Assembly: GCA_005881235.1 (NCBI GenBank)
Contig: VBEQ01000175.1
Location: 1 to 20,346, forward strand
Reading direction: 5' to 3'
From: Chloroflexota bacterium
GTDB taxonomy: Bacteria; Chloroflexota; Dormibacteria; CF-121
Length of the DNA: 20,346 bases
The notes below the pieces were generated by a model. That model was not told the origin of the DNA. It worked only from the letters and a program-made list of their open reading frames with translations, and ran no database searches. Below are positions 7,075 to 14,945 of this stretch, piece by piece. The translations under genes and the position numbers were made by a program. Position 1 is the stretch's first letter. Every line of letters starts with the position of its first letter.

Positions 7075-7883
7075 CGCGCGCTCAGCGAAACGAAGGGCGA
7101 GGCGCCGCCCGTCACTTGCGGCAGCTTGCCGTCCCACTTCAGGATCTCCTGCCACTGCACCAGGGTCGGCGTGAGTGAGGCGTTCAGGATCGCATTGGCC
7201 TTCGCCTGCCCATCCGCGTCGACGACAGCTTGCTGGGCCTGGATCTTCTTCTGCTCCAGGATCTGGCCCTGCGTCTGCACCTGTTGCTGCGCCACCTGCT
7301 TGGCCTCGATCGCCTTCTCGAACTCGGCTGAGAAGCGGATGTCGGTGATCTGCACGGCGACGATCGTGATGCCATACGGATTGACCGCCTGGTTGAGGCG
7401 GTCCTTGGTCTTATCGCGGATCTCGTCGCGATTCTTCAGGATGTCGTTCACCGGATAAGTGGGCACGATCGTCTTGATGAAGTCGTTGAAGCTGGGATCG
7501 AGCAGTTTGCCGGCGAAGTCGAGACCGACATTCTGATAGAGATCGGCCGCGTGCCGCGCGTCGATGGCGAAGTTCACCTTGCCCGTGAGCTTCACCGTCT
7601 GCAGTTCCTGGCTTGCGGCGTCGATCTCCTGGAAGCTGTGCGCCTGCACCTGGGTGTTGACCTGATGAACGTTCTGGACGAAGGGGGTCACGAAATGCAG
7701 TCCGGGATCGAACGTGTCTTTCTGAACGGCGCCGAAGTTGGTGACGACGCCGACGTTGCCGGCCGGCACGATCTTGACCGTGGCGAAATACAGGATCAGG
7801 AGCAGGATCGCCGCCGCACCGATGCCGAACAGAACCGGTGTCTGGGGCCAACCACTGTTTCCGGGCGCTACACGCCTGACCAT
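7071..7883 (-). CDS. SPFH/prohibitin (band 7) family membrane protein
   Basis: This protein of about 270 residues has one N-terminal transmembrane segment near residues 16-34 (VLFGIGAAAILLLILYFATV). An SPFH domain follows, beginning VKIVPAGNVGVVTNFGAVQKDTFDPGLHF. The middle contains LNQAVNPYGITIVAVQITDIRF. The C-terminal part is a Gln/Lys/Ala-rich coiled coil, EKAIEAKQVAQQQVQTQ, ending NASLTPTLVQWQEILKWDGKLPQV, which is typical of bacterial prohibitins. Such proteins form oligomeric membrane scaffolds, often linked to membrane proteases. I chose ATG 7883; a TTG at 7910 would add nine residues and neither start has a well-spaced ribosome site. It lies downstream of the signal-peptidase-like gene on the same strand. 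Its stop shares the TTAA at 7071-7074 with the convergent isomerase gene. Confidence 0.9.
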   Translation of the reverse strand: MVRRVAPGNSGWPQTPVLFGIGAAAILLLILYFATVKIVPAGNVGVVTNFGAVQKDTFDPGLHFVTPFVQNVHQVNTQVQAHSFQEIDAASQELQTVKLTGKVNFAIDARHAADLYQNVGLDFAGKLLDPSFNDFIKTIVPTYPVNDILKNRDEIRDKTKDRLNQAVNPYGITIVAVQITDIRFSAEFEKAIEAKQVAQQQVQTQGQILEQKKIQAQQAVVDADGQAKANAILNASLTPTLVQWQEILKWDGKLPQVTGGASPFVSLSAR

Positions 7884-7941
7884 CTCAAGTAGATCCAACC
7901 TCCGCCCCAAAGCTTGCGAATGCTGAGCTAGAAGGTCCTGG

Positions 7942-8493
7942 TCAGGTCAGCACCTTGCCCTGGATCGCTTCCAGGCCGACGAATCCGAAGGCTCGTGAGT
8001 CACTGGAGTGATTCCGGTTGTCGCCCATTACGAAATACTGGTCGGCCGGGACCTGCTGTGCCTGGCCGTCGGCGGGCCAGGAGTTGTTGCTGACCCACGG
8101 TTCGAGCAAATAGGGTTCGCGGATCACCTGGCCGTTGATGGACACGGCCCCATTGGTGATCACCAGCCGGTCGCCCGGGACGGCGATGATGCGTTTGACG
8201 AACAGCCGGGAAGCAGCGCTCGGCGCCATGAAGAGCACGATGTCCCCCCGCTGTGGCGAGTGGTGAGCATAGGCGCGGGTGTCGACCGACACGACCTGTC
8301 CATCGCGCAGCGTCGGCGCCATGGCGTCCCCCAGGATGTGGACCGCTCGCCGGCCGACCAGCGGCTGGATGAATGCCGGCAGCGCCCGTGTGTTCTGGAG
8401 CAGCAAGAAGACACCGGTGCCCAGGACGGCCGCCACCACGACGACCGCGACGACCACGGCTAGCAGGGCTCGGCGCCGCACGGGGGTGCCCAA
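7942..8493 (-). CDS. Signal peptidase I (S26) homologue with catalytic Ser replaced by Ala
   Basis: This 183-residue protein has one N-terminal membrane segment (about residues 9-32) and the S26 fold. The usual GxSMxPTL active-site motif reads GDAMAPTL, so position 57 is alanine (codon GCC, bases 8323-8325) where the nucleophilic serine should be. The general-base lysine is present as Lys100 in FVKRIIAVPGD. The structural box GDNRNHSSDSRAFG at residues 157-170 is intact. The protein stops just after GKVLT, shorter than most homologues, which continue into a tryptophan/proline tail. If the sequence is right, it should not act as a normal leader peptidase. It may be inactive, bind substrates, or have changed function. 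The start is TTG at 8493 (GAGAAG upstream), with a GTG at 8481 as an alternative. It starts 13 bases after the secreted-protein stop and precedes the SPFH gene. Confidence 0.88.
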   Translation of the reverse strand: MGTPVRRRALLAVVVAVVVVAAVLGTGVFLLLQNTRALPAFIQPLVGRRAVHILGDAMAPTLRDGQVVSVDTRAYAHHSPQRGDIVLFMAPSAASRLFVKRIIAVPGDRLVITNGAVSINGQVIREPYLLEPWVSNNSWPADGQAQQVPADQYFVMGDNRNHSSDSRAFGFVGLEAIQGKVLT

Positions 8494-8506
8494 AACGCTT
8501 CTCAGG

Positions 8507-9619
8507 CTACCGCGTCAGGCGAGCGGCGGCCGGGCCCGCGGCGATCTTCTTGGGGCAGGCACAGGCGCAGCTGCGCGGCGGCAGCGTGCTGGTCCAGTAG
8601 TGGCTCGCGGTGTGCGTGGGCGATACCGGATCGGCGGCCGCGGCGGCAGCGCATCCGCGGCTGGTGGCCGCACTGTTGGGGTCGACCATGAGCGACGACT
8701 CGTCGATCGCTTCGAATTGCGCAGCAGGCACCGTCTTCAGCTCGCTGAGCAGGCTGTCGGGCCATGCCGCGTCCTCCGTGCCGCTGAAGAACCAATTGCT
8801 GCCGTTGTCAGCAAGGATCAGCCCATAGTGCTGAAACGCTCGCAGGATCACCCGCGCCTGCGGGCTGAAACGGGTCAGGTCATAGCCGCTCTTCAGCCGA
8901 AAGCGCGCACCCATCGGCGGTAACGAGGGATTCGCCGCCGTGCCGGCCTGGTGGCGGGCTGGCCAGAGAAAACTGCGATCGGTCTGCGCGGCGGTGAATC
9001 GGATGGCATGGTTGATGGCCCCGGCTTGGACTTCATCCCAGCGCACGAGCCCCGGAAAGATGGGCAGCCCGGCGGCATCCGCCGACGTCCAGCCGAGCGG
9101 GCGTAGTGCGTTCGAGCCGAGCGGAAAGATCGCACCGGACCCGGCCGACCAGGTCGATCCGCTGCCGGACAGGAGGAAGAGTTCGTCGAGCGTGCACGTG
9201 TCCTTGTTGATGATCAGCGCGTGACGATCGCTCCCATTCTCGATGCCGGTGTCCGTTCCCAATGGATACGGCCCGGCGTCGCTTTCACTCGCGTACTGAA
9301 ACGTGACCGACACCGAGGCATGGGTGCGGTCCACGACGTTGAAGGGGAACCCATAGGGCGGACCGCCGAAATCCGGGTGGAGATTGGTGGTTGAGGCCAT
9401 CGATGCCAGCCACTGCGCGCTCCGCGCGTGGACCGGCAGCGTCGAGATGTCGGTGTTCCAGACGTTATCTGCCGGAAAGACCTGGCAGCTCGTGCTTGGT
9501 ACGGGAGCCGCCGCGGCGGGAACTGTGCTGGACAGCGTCGAGCCAAGCGAAGACGATGCCAGAATCGCGATGCCGAGGAGCGCTGTGCGCATGCATTTAC
9601 GAGTAAGACGGGTCACCAT
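8507..9619 (-). CDS. Secreted protein of unknown function (conserved FPADNVWNTDIS family)
   Basis: This exported protein of about 370 residues has a basic N-terminus, a hydrophobic stretch and a small-residue region around VPAAAAP that fits Sec cleavage. The mature part begins CQVFPADNVWNTDIS (residues 45-59) and continues with LHPDFGGPPYGFPFNVVD. Further on are PYPLGTDTGIENGSDRHALII, WSAGSGAIFPLGSNALRPLGWTS, an LPIFPGLVRWDEV block and WPARHQAG. I recall this set of motifs from secreted hypothetical proteins of Actinomycetota, Acidobacteriota and Chloroflexota, with no known activity. The C-terminal 60 residues are alanine-rich and carry CACACPKK, which looks unlike the conserved core. ATG 9619 was chosen because it gives a complete signal peptide; ATG 9592 also would. 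It is the first gene of a leftward trio with the S26 homologue and the SPFH protein. Confidence 0.85.
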   Translation of the reverse strand: MVTRLTRKCMRTALLGIAILASSSLGSTLSSTVPAAAAPVPSTSCQVFPADNVWNTDISTLPVHARSAQWLASMASTTNLHPDFGGPPYGFPFNVVDRTHASVSVTFQYASESDAGPYPLGTDTGIENGSDRHALIINKDTCTLDELFLLSGSGSTWSAGSGAIFPLGSNALRPLGWTSADAAGLPIFPGLVRWDEVQAGAINHAIRFTAAQTDRSFLWPARHQAGTAANPSLPPMGARFRLKSGYDLTRFSPQARVILRAFQHYGLILADNGSNWFFSGTEDAAWPDSLLSELKTVPAAQFEAIDESSLMVDPNSAATSRGCAAAAAADPVSPTHTASHYWTSTLPPRSCACACPKKIAAGPAAARLTR

Positions 9620-9679
9620 CGGCCAGGCAACGACCGCCGGGTTACCGGTCGATGACGAGATATCCAAGAATCGGCCCGC

Positions 9680-9697
9680 CTACGGCAATCGCCGTAG
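9680..9697. terminator. Hairpin between the flavin-binding gene and the secreted-protein trio
   Basis: Arms CTACGGC and GCCGTAG form a perfect 7-base stem with the loop AATC, 20 bases downstream of the leftward PPOX gene. There is no T-run directly after the stem in the leftward direction, so termination is only possible, not shown. It separates the PPOX gene from the trio and may mark the transcription-unit boundary. Confidence 0.4.
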
Positions 9698-9717
9698 CTT
9701 CGCGCACCCGGCGACCG

Positions 9718-10227
9718 CTAGGCCCACACCTCCGTCCGTAACCAGGCAAGCCCCTCCCGGCTGACCCGGGCCGTCACCAGCGTGCCGCCGCCGAGCACCC
9801 CTTCGTAGAAGAGTTTCACCTGCCGCGGACGAAATCGGTAGACCGGGTAGGAATCTGAGGCGTCGTAGGAAGGAAATCGAGAGGCATAGGCTCGTTCGGC
9901 TTGTCGCGCAGACGCGCCGCTAACACTTCCGGCTGTTCCAAATAGTTGGATGCCGCGGTCGGACCGGCCCCAGGTCTGGTGCGAATCAAAGATCGTCACC
10001 GCGGCGGAGGCATTCGTCAGCAGGTTGCGAGAATGGCGCGAATCTGGATCGGAGATCCAGACGATGTCGAACAGGCCGCTTCGGGCGAAATACATGTGGT
10101 TGATGTGCGCCCGACCCGACGGCCACACGGTCGCCAGCGCGCATAGGGGTGAGGCGTTCATGAGTCGTCGCGCAAGGCGCTCGAGCCGGTCGGACGAGAA
10201 GCGCCGGGATCGCCGTTCGATCGTCAC
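9718..10227 (-). CDS. Pyridoxamine 5'-phosphate oxidase-like FMN/F420-binding split-barrel protein
   Basis: This cytoplasmic protein of 169 residues has the split beta-barrel pattern of the PPOX-like family. LCALATVWPSGRAHINHMYFA at residues 28-48 is the classic first hairpin, and DIVWISDPDSRHSRNLLTNASAAVTIFD at 54-81 follows. The later GIQLFGTAGSV corresponds to a cofactor-contacting strand, and PVYRFRPRQVKLFYEG closes the barrel. Such proteins bind FMN or F420 and act as reductases, oxidases or haem-binding relatives; the substrate cannot be predicted. The start is GTG at 10227, with no clear ribosome site. It is divergent from the MFS gene with only 18 bases between the two starts, so their promoters must overlap each other or the coding ends. 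Confidence 0.85.
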   Translation of the reverse strand: MTIERRSRRFSSDRLERLARRLMNASPLCALATVWPSGRAHINHMYFARSGLFDIVWISDPDSRHSRNLLTNASAAVTIFDSHQTWGRSDRGIQLFGTAGSVSGASARQAERAYASRFPSYDASDSYPVYRFRPRQVKLFYEGVLGGGTLVTARVSREGLAWLRTEVWA

Positions 10228-10230
10228 TGC

Positions 10231-10236
10231 TAAAGT
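10231..10236 (+). promoter_or_regulatory. Possible -10 element for a leaderless MFS transcript
   Basis: TAAAGT lies ten bases upstream of the MFS start codon at 10246, and there is no ribosome-binding site between. This spacing fits a transcript that begins at or next to the ATG. No convincing -35 box is seen, as the region upstream is the coding end of the divergent gene. Confidence 0.35.
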
Positions 10237-10245
10237 CTGACACCG

Positions 10246-11514
10246 ATGTCCGCCGCCAGGCTACCGACGCCCGCCACGATCCAGCGCACCTACCTCGTTC
10301 TCCTGTTGGGCAACACGCTGGCGGCCTCACTCATCTGGGGGATCAACACCATCTTCCTGCTCGACGCGGGACTCTCCAACCTGGAGGCCTTTGCGGCCAA
10401 TGCCTTCTTCACGGCAGGCATGGTGATCTTCGAAGTTCCGACCGGGGTCGTCGCCGACACCGCCGGGCGCCGCCTCTCGTACCTGCTGGGGACGGTGACG
10501 CTCTCGGCGTCGACGCTGCTGTATGTCTTCCTGTGGCGGATCCATGCCCCCTTCTGGCAGTGGGCGGTCGTCTCGGTGCTCATCGGTCTCGGCTTCACGT
10601 TCTTTTCCGGCGCGGTGGAGGCGTGGCTGGTGGACGCGCTCAAGGCGACGGGCTTCACCGGCGAGCTGGAGGCGGTGTTCGGGCGCGGGCAGGTCGTCAC
10701 CGGGGTGGCGATGCTCGGCGGCTCGGTCCTCGGAGGATTGATCGCCCAGCAGACCAGCCTCGGCGTGCCCTTCGTCCTGCGCGGCCTCATCCTGGCCGCG
10801 ATGTTCGTGGTGGCGCTGCGCCTCATGCACGACGTCGGGTTCTCCCCCGAGAAAAGTGGCGACGTGGTGACCGAGGTACGGAAGATCGCCTCGGCGTCGA
10901 TCGAGTACGGGCTGCGCGTGCCGTCGGTCAAGTGGTTGATGATCGAGTCACTCTTCACCGGTGGCGTTGGCATCTACGGGTTCTATGCGCTGCAGCCGTA
11001 TCTGCTGCAACTCTACGGCGACCGGCGCGCCTACGTGATCGCCGGCCTGGCCGCGGCGATCGTGGCCGGGGCACAGATCCTCGGCGGGTTGGCGGCACCC
11101 CGGATCCGGCGACTCTTCCACCGCCGCACGTCGGCGCTGATCGCCACGGCGACCCTGGGCATCGTCGTCCTCGGCCTGATGGGAATCATCCAGAGCTTCT
11201 GGGTGGTGATCGGCCTTGTTGTCGTGTGGTCACTCATCTTCGCCGCCTCTATGCCCATCCGCCAGACCTACATGAACGGCATGATCCCTTCGCGGCAGCG
11301 GGCGACGATCCTCTCCTTCGATTCCCTGATGGGCTCGGCGGGCGGCGTCTGGGCGCAGCCCCTCCTCGGTCGCGTTGCCGACGTGTGGGGATACGGGCCG
11401 TCATACGTCGTGGCTGCAGCGATCTCGGCGGTCGCCATACCCGCGCTCGCCCTGTCCCGACGTCAGAACGCGCCGGCGGACGCGGTCCGAGCTATCGCCG
11501 CCAGCTCCGGGTAG
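10246..11514 (+). CDS. MFS transporter
   Basis: This 422-residue membrane protein has about twelve hydrophobic segments. The major-facilitator motif A is in the loop after the second segment: GVVADTAGRR at residues 67-76. Other MFS-like pieces are GLGFTFFSGAVEAWLVDAL near 115-133 and the central basic loop around RRLFHRRTS. The pattern near EAWLVDAL is common in MFS proteins annotated as drug or metabolite exporters, but no substrate can be deduced. ATG 10246 gives a complete first helix and is likely leaderless. It is followed 48 bases later by the AMIN-like lipoprotein gene and could be co-transcribed with it. Its divergent partner is a PPOX-like protein. Confidence 0.92.
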   Translation: MSAARLPTPATIQRTYLVLLLGNTLAASLIWGINTIFLLDAGLSNLEAFAANAFFTAGMVIFEVPTGVVADTAGRRLSYLLGTVTLSASTLLYVFLWRIHAPFWQWAVVSVLIGLGFTFFSGAVEAWLVDALKATGFTGELEAVFGRGQVVTGVAMLGGSVLGGLIAQQTSLGVPFVLRGLILAAMFVVALRLMHDVGFSPEKSGDVVTEVRKIASASIEYGLRVPSVKWLMIESLFTGGVGIYGFYALQPYLLQLYGDRRAYVIAGLAAAIVAGAQILGGLAAPRIRRLFHRRTSALIATATLGIVVLGLMGIIQSFWVVIGLVVVWSLIFAASMPIRQTYMNGMIPSRQRATILSFDSLMGSAGGVWAQPLLGRVADVWGYGPSYVVAAAISAVAIPALALSRRQNAPADAVRAIAASSG

Positions 11515-11562
11515 GTCCGTTCACCCGCTTTCGCGGCTGGCAGCGTCTTAATGGGCGTGAGC

Positions 11563-12204
11563 ATGAAAACGCCTGGCGTTGCCAACCGCACATTGATTGT
11601 CGTGGCCCTTTCCGTTGCCCTGGTGCTGGCCGGATGCGGGGCCAGCCCAACCACCTCAGGCGGGTCCGGTCCGACGGCGGCAACCAGCGCCTCCACGTCG
11701 CCGACTGCAACCCCGAGTCCACAAGAAAGTCCCAGTCCGGTTGCCTCGACGACTCCGCAGCCGAGTCCCCAGCTGCCGGAGGGGTTTACCTGCGCCGATG
11801 CGAGCGGCGGCTCGGAACAGGCGGGCTCGAATGTCGTCGGCGTCCGCGTCGGTCAGCATGACGGCTACGACCGCCTCGTCATCGAGTTCAGCGGGCCGAT
11901 TCCCGGCTACAAGGTGCAGCGGCGGACGGGAACCACGTTCACGGAAAGCCCGCGCGATCAAGCGGTTACGCTGAGCGGAACGAATGGGGTGCTCATCGTC
12001 CTCCATCCCATCCTTAATTGGACCTCGTATTCGGGGCCATTCGCGTTCAAGCCGGACTATCCCGTCCTGCGCGAGGCTCGCCAGGTAGAGAATTTCGAAG
12101 GATACCAGCAGTGGGCACTCGGAATCCAGGGCACACCCTGCCTGCGCGTGACCACATTGACGTCACCGTCTCGACTGGTTGTGGACGTGGCGGCGACGCA
12201 GTAA
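11563..12204 (+). CDS. AMIN-like domain lipoprotein
   Basis: This 213-residue surface lipoprotein has a signal peptide ending in lipobox VLAGC with Cys25 as the lipidated residue. A Ser/Thr/Pro-rich linker follows at about residues 26-73 (TPSPQESPSPVAS). The globular part is an AMIN-like beta domain beginning VVGVRVGQHDGYDRLVIEFSG and ending SRLVVDVA. AMIN-type domains bind cell-wall or periplasmic partners in other proteins; the AMIN-like lipoprotein family itself has no settled role. An in-frame ATG at 11551 would add four residues, and neither has a strong ribosome site. It is followed by a GT39-like glycosyltransferase and an LCP protein, which points to an envelope function. Confidence 0.85.
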   Translation: MKTPGVANRTLIVVALSVALVLAGCGASPTTSGGSGPTAATSASTSPTATPSPQESPSPVASTTPQPSPQLPEGFTCADASGGSEQAGSNVVGVRVGQHDGYDRLVIEFSGPIPGYKVQRRTGTTFTESPRDQAVTLSGTNGVLIVLHPILNWTSYSGPFAFKPDYPVLREARQVENFEGYQQWALGIQGTPCLRVTTLTSPSRLVVDVAATQ

Positions 12205-12241
12205 GATCTGGCTCCGCCAAGCCGGAGGGTTGGCGTCATTC

Positions 12242-13777
12242 ATGAGGTCGATGCCTACCCCGCGGCCTCTCATCGCTTTTCCGTTGGCCATCTTCATCGT
12301 CGTGGTCGTCAGCCACCTTGCCGGTCTGCAGGCCAGCCCGCCAGGTCTGTTCGGCGACGAGGCGGCGTTCGGTTACAACGGGTGGGCCATCGCCCACCAC
12401 GGGGTGGACCAATACGGCGTTGCGTGGCCGCTCTTTTTTCGCTCCTTCGGCGACTACAAGGGACCCGTGGGTGTCTACGCCGTGGCCTTGCTGAACGCCT
12501 TCCTGCCGCTCACCCCGTTCATTGTTCGGCTACCAAACGCCCTCGCCAGTATCGCCCTGGCGATGGTGGCGGGGGGACTGGGGTGGCGCCTGACGCGTTC
12601 CCGAGCCGTAGCCCTGATTCTCATTCTCGAGGCCTCCTTCGAGCCGTGGTTCTTCCATCTCAGCCGCACCATGCTCGAAGCCGACCTCTTCTCGCCCCTG
12701 TGCTATGCGCTCGCGCTTCTTGTCCTCGCCCGGGACGGTGAGCGCCGCTTGCGAAACTGCGTCGCGGCCGGCATCTCCCTCGGTGTCGCCCCATTCACCG
12801 CCCAACCGGCGCGCTTCTTCACCCTCGTGATGGTGGGCTTGCTCATGTTGTGCTTTGGCGTCCGGATCCGGGGCCGGCGCCTGGCGGCACTGGTGGTGCC
12901 GCCAATCGTGGCGACCGCGGTGGTCGTCGCGGCCGGAGGGGAGACGATGGCGCGTCTGGGGATGGTCAGCGTCTTCAGCGGTCGCAGCGTGATCGATGGC
13001 GTCCTCTTCGCGCTGACGAACTACCCACAGTACTTCGGGCCCCGCCTGCTCTTCATCAACGGTGATGGAAACCTGCTGCTCTCCAGCGGTTTCGGCGGGC
13101 TCCTCTTCCTGACCGCAATTCCGCCCATCGTCCTGGGGCTGATCGCCGCGTACCGTCGCCGCAGGGAACCGATGGCCAGAGTTGCACTGCTGGGAAGCTT
13201 GCTCGCGCCCATCGGACCGGCGCTGACGACAACGGTGTCGTCTCGGCGCGACGTCGTGGCGCTGCCCTTTCTCCTCATTCTGCTGGTGTTTGGCTGGGAG
13301 GCTTTGCTCCCCATCCTCCGTGTCAGCCGATGGCGCGTGGCCGCCGCCCTGGCACTGGTGTTGGTTGCCGTCAGCCCTTACTACCTTGACTACGCCTTCG
13401 TGTATCCGGTGCGCGCGGCGCGCGCCTTCGAGGCGGGTCAGATCGAGGCGATCACGCGCGCTCACGACATCGCGGGCGGGCACACGGTCCTGCTGTTTTA
13501 CGGCGCGAGGGACCCCAGGATTCAGGCGCTCTTCGCGCTCCGTCCGCCCCCCGGACTCGCAGACCCGTTGGGGGCGGTTGGGGTTCGGCTGCTCACTCGC
13601 GCCGACGACCTGGCGACCGCTCAGGCCGGCGACATCATCGTGCTCCAGGCGGGCGATCCGCCGCCGCCCGCGGGCGCCACGCTGCTCTTCGAACAATCGG
13701 CCCAGGGGCCGTCCTCCTTGCTCGATTGGCGCGAGTCCCGGACGGTTCTGGTGCGTGTCTATCGAGCCGCCGAATGA
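12242..13777 (+). CDS. GT39-like (ArnT/PMT-type) polytopic membrane glycosyltransferase
   Basis: This 511-residue integral membrane protein has roughly ten or more hydrophobic segments and a C-terminal soluble part from about residue 400. The first extracytoplasmic loop carries PPGLFGDEAAFGYNGWAI. Its Asp39-Glu40 pair corresponds to the catalytic acidic pair of GT-C enzymes that use polyprenyl-phosphate sugars. FFHLSRTMLEADLF near 138-151 is another region common in bacterial GT39 proteins. It probably transfers a sugar onto a lipid, polymer or protein on the outer face of the membrane. ATG 12242 has GGAGGG about 12 bases upstream; ATG 12251 with a closer GAGG is possible, and a GTG at 12179 would overlap the upstream gene. 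Its stop overlaps the LCP start in ATGA, suggesting coupled translation. Confidence 0.87.
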   Translation: MRSMPTPRPLIAFPLAIFIVVVVSHLAGLQASPPGLFGDEAAFGYNGWAIAHHGVDQYGVAWPLFFRSFGDYKGPVGVYAVALLNAFLPLTPFIVRLPNALASIALAMVAGGLGWRLTRSRAVALILILEASFEPWFFHLSRTMLEADLFSPLCYALALLVLARDGERRLRNCVAAGISLGVAPFTAQPARFFTLVMVGLLMLCFGVRIRGRRLAALVVPPIVATAVVVAAGGETMARLGMVSVFSGRSVIDGVLFALTNYPQYFGPRLLFINGDGNLLLSSGFGGLLFLTAIPPIVLGLIAAYRRRREPMARVALLGSLLAPIGPALTTTVSSRRDVVALPFLLILLVFGWEALLPILRVSRWRVAAALALVLVAVSPYYLDYAFVYPVRAARAFEAGQIEAITRAHDIAGGHTVLLFYGARDPRIQALFALRPPPGLADPLGAVGVRLLTRADDLATAQAGDIIVLQAGDPPPPAGATLLFEQSAQGPSSLLDWRESRTVLVRVYRAAE

Positions 13778-14838
13778 CTTCAGCCCAAGACATAATCCGA
13801 GGGGTGCCGAGATTGCCGAGGGTGGTTAGACGTGGGCTGCTGGCCGCCATGGCGCTCGCCGGCGTCGGCCTGATCATCCTGACGGTCTGGTTCTGGTCGG
13901 CGATCGTCACCATTGCGCCGCGGACAGGTCTTGGCGAGGCGCTCGCCCCGATCGATGGCGCGGTCCCGGCGACGGGATCGGTTGCCTGGAAGGTGCAGCG
14001 GGGCGACCGAATCACGTTGCTACTGCTGGCAAAGGGCGGCACCGACGCCGAGGAGGCTGAGCTGACGGACACGGTGCTGCTTCTGTCCGTCGGCGGCCGG
14101 CGGGAACCGACCGTCGTGTCGCTGCCGCGCTGGCTTTCGGTCAAGATTCCGGCGCCGGCACACGGTGACGTGATGGGACAGCTCTACGCCGCATACGCGC
14201 TCGGTACCCGCCAGGATAGTCCCAGCCTGAGCCCCCAGTGGCGGACCTCAACCGGGGCAGGCGATCTGGCGGCAGCGACCGTGTCGAAGCTGGCCGGGGT
14301 AACCGTCGACGGGTGGACGGTGGTCGACCTCCGAGGCTTTCGCGCCCTCGTCGACGCGCTCGGCGGGATCGAGGTGACCGTCCCCACACCGCTGGACGAT
14401 GCCCGCTATCCGTCCGAGGACTCGCGCCGCACGATCCGGATCCATTTCAATGCCGGCGCCCAGCGGATGAACGGCGAGCAAGCGCTGGAGTATGCACGAT
14501 CGCGGCTGAGCACCTCGGAGGCCGATCGCTCGCATCGCCAGCAACTGGTTCTCACCGCGCTCCTACGGCGGTCATCCTCGCTGAGCCTCGGGCCTGGCCT
14601 CATCCCCCTGGTTGCAGCCTTACGCGGTGGAATGACGACCAATCTTCGCCCGGCCGATTTGCAGGCGCTCATGCGGTTGTTCCGCGGCATCGGACTGGAG
14701 CACAGCCGGCGCATCAGCATCGAGGACACCGACCTGGTGCGCAAGCTGCCGATTGCCGACGACGCCTACATCTTGTTGCCCAGCGATCCGACGTACCAGA
14801 CGCTGCGCACTTACCTGTCCACCGCGTTGACTGACTAG
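13774..14838 (+). CDS. LCP (LytR-CpsA-Psr) family cell-wall glycopolymer ligase
   Basis: This 354-residue membrane-anchored enzyme has a short cytoplasmic N-terminus and one transmembrane segment near residues 21-46. An LCP domain follows outside the cell. Recognisable parts are LTDTVLLLSV (Asp99, Thr100), SLPRWLSVKIP (Arg119), FRALVDALGGIEVTVP, MNGEQALEYARSR and DRSHRQQLVLTAL (Asp251, Arg252, Arg255, Gln256). These match the conserved arginines and aspartates that hold polyprenyl pyrophosphate. LCP enzymes transfer glycopolymers from lipid carriers to peptidoglycan or proteins. ATG 13774 overlaps the glycosyltransferase stop, which argues against a longer start at 13726. Together with the upstream GT39-like protein it may decorate the wall; the polymer is unknown. 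Confidence 0.92.
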   Translation: MTSAQDIIRGVPRLPRVVRRGLLAAMALAGVGLIILTVWFWSAIVTIAPRTGLGEALAPIDGAVPATGSVAWKVQRGDRITLLLLAKGGTDAEEAELTDTVLLLSVGGRREPTVVSLPRWLSVKIPAPAHGDVMGQLYAAYALGTRQDSPSLSPQWRTSTGAGDLAAATVSKLAGVTVDGWTVVDLRGFRALVDALGGIEVTVPTPLDDARYPSEDSRRTIRIHFNAGAQRMNGEQALEYARSRLSTSEADRSHRQQLVLTALLRRSSSLSLGPGLIPLVAALRGGMTTNLRPADLQALMRLFRGIGLEHSRRISIEDTDLVRKLPIADDAYILLPSDPTYQTLRTYLSTALTD

Positions 14839-14869
14839 CCGAGCCGCGCGCTGTTTAGGCGTTCGCGTA

Positions 14870-14898
14870 TTGACCCTCACAGGCGCAAGTTATATAAC
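14870..14898 (+). promoter_or_regulatory. Strong sigma-70-type promoter for the BNR-repeat secreted protein
   Basis: TTGACC at 14870-14875 and TATAAC at 14893-14898 are separated by 17 bases, and the -10 box sits in an AT-rich patch that stands out from the GC-rich surroundings. Transcription would start near 14905, leaving about 40 bases of leader with GGAGGG at 14935-14940 before the ATG at 14946. It is the best promoter match I see in the window. Confidence 0.7.
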
Positions 14899-14945
14899 GG
14901 ACCGGCAGCGAGGCATGGCTTCAACCCTGAACCTGGAGGGCCTGA

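Noticed and set aside
10533..11861. Rightward open frame of 442 codons crossing the MFS and lipoprotein genes
   Set aside because: The product is Arg/Gly/His-rich without membrane segments, while the other frame gives a clean MFS protein and a lipobox protein.
12530..13696. Leftward open frame of 388 codons
   Set aside because: It is antisense to the GT39-like gene, and the product is highly charged and of low complexity with no domain.
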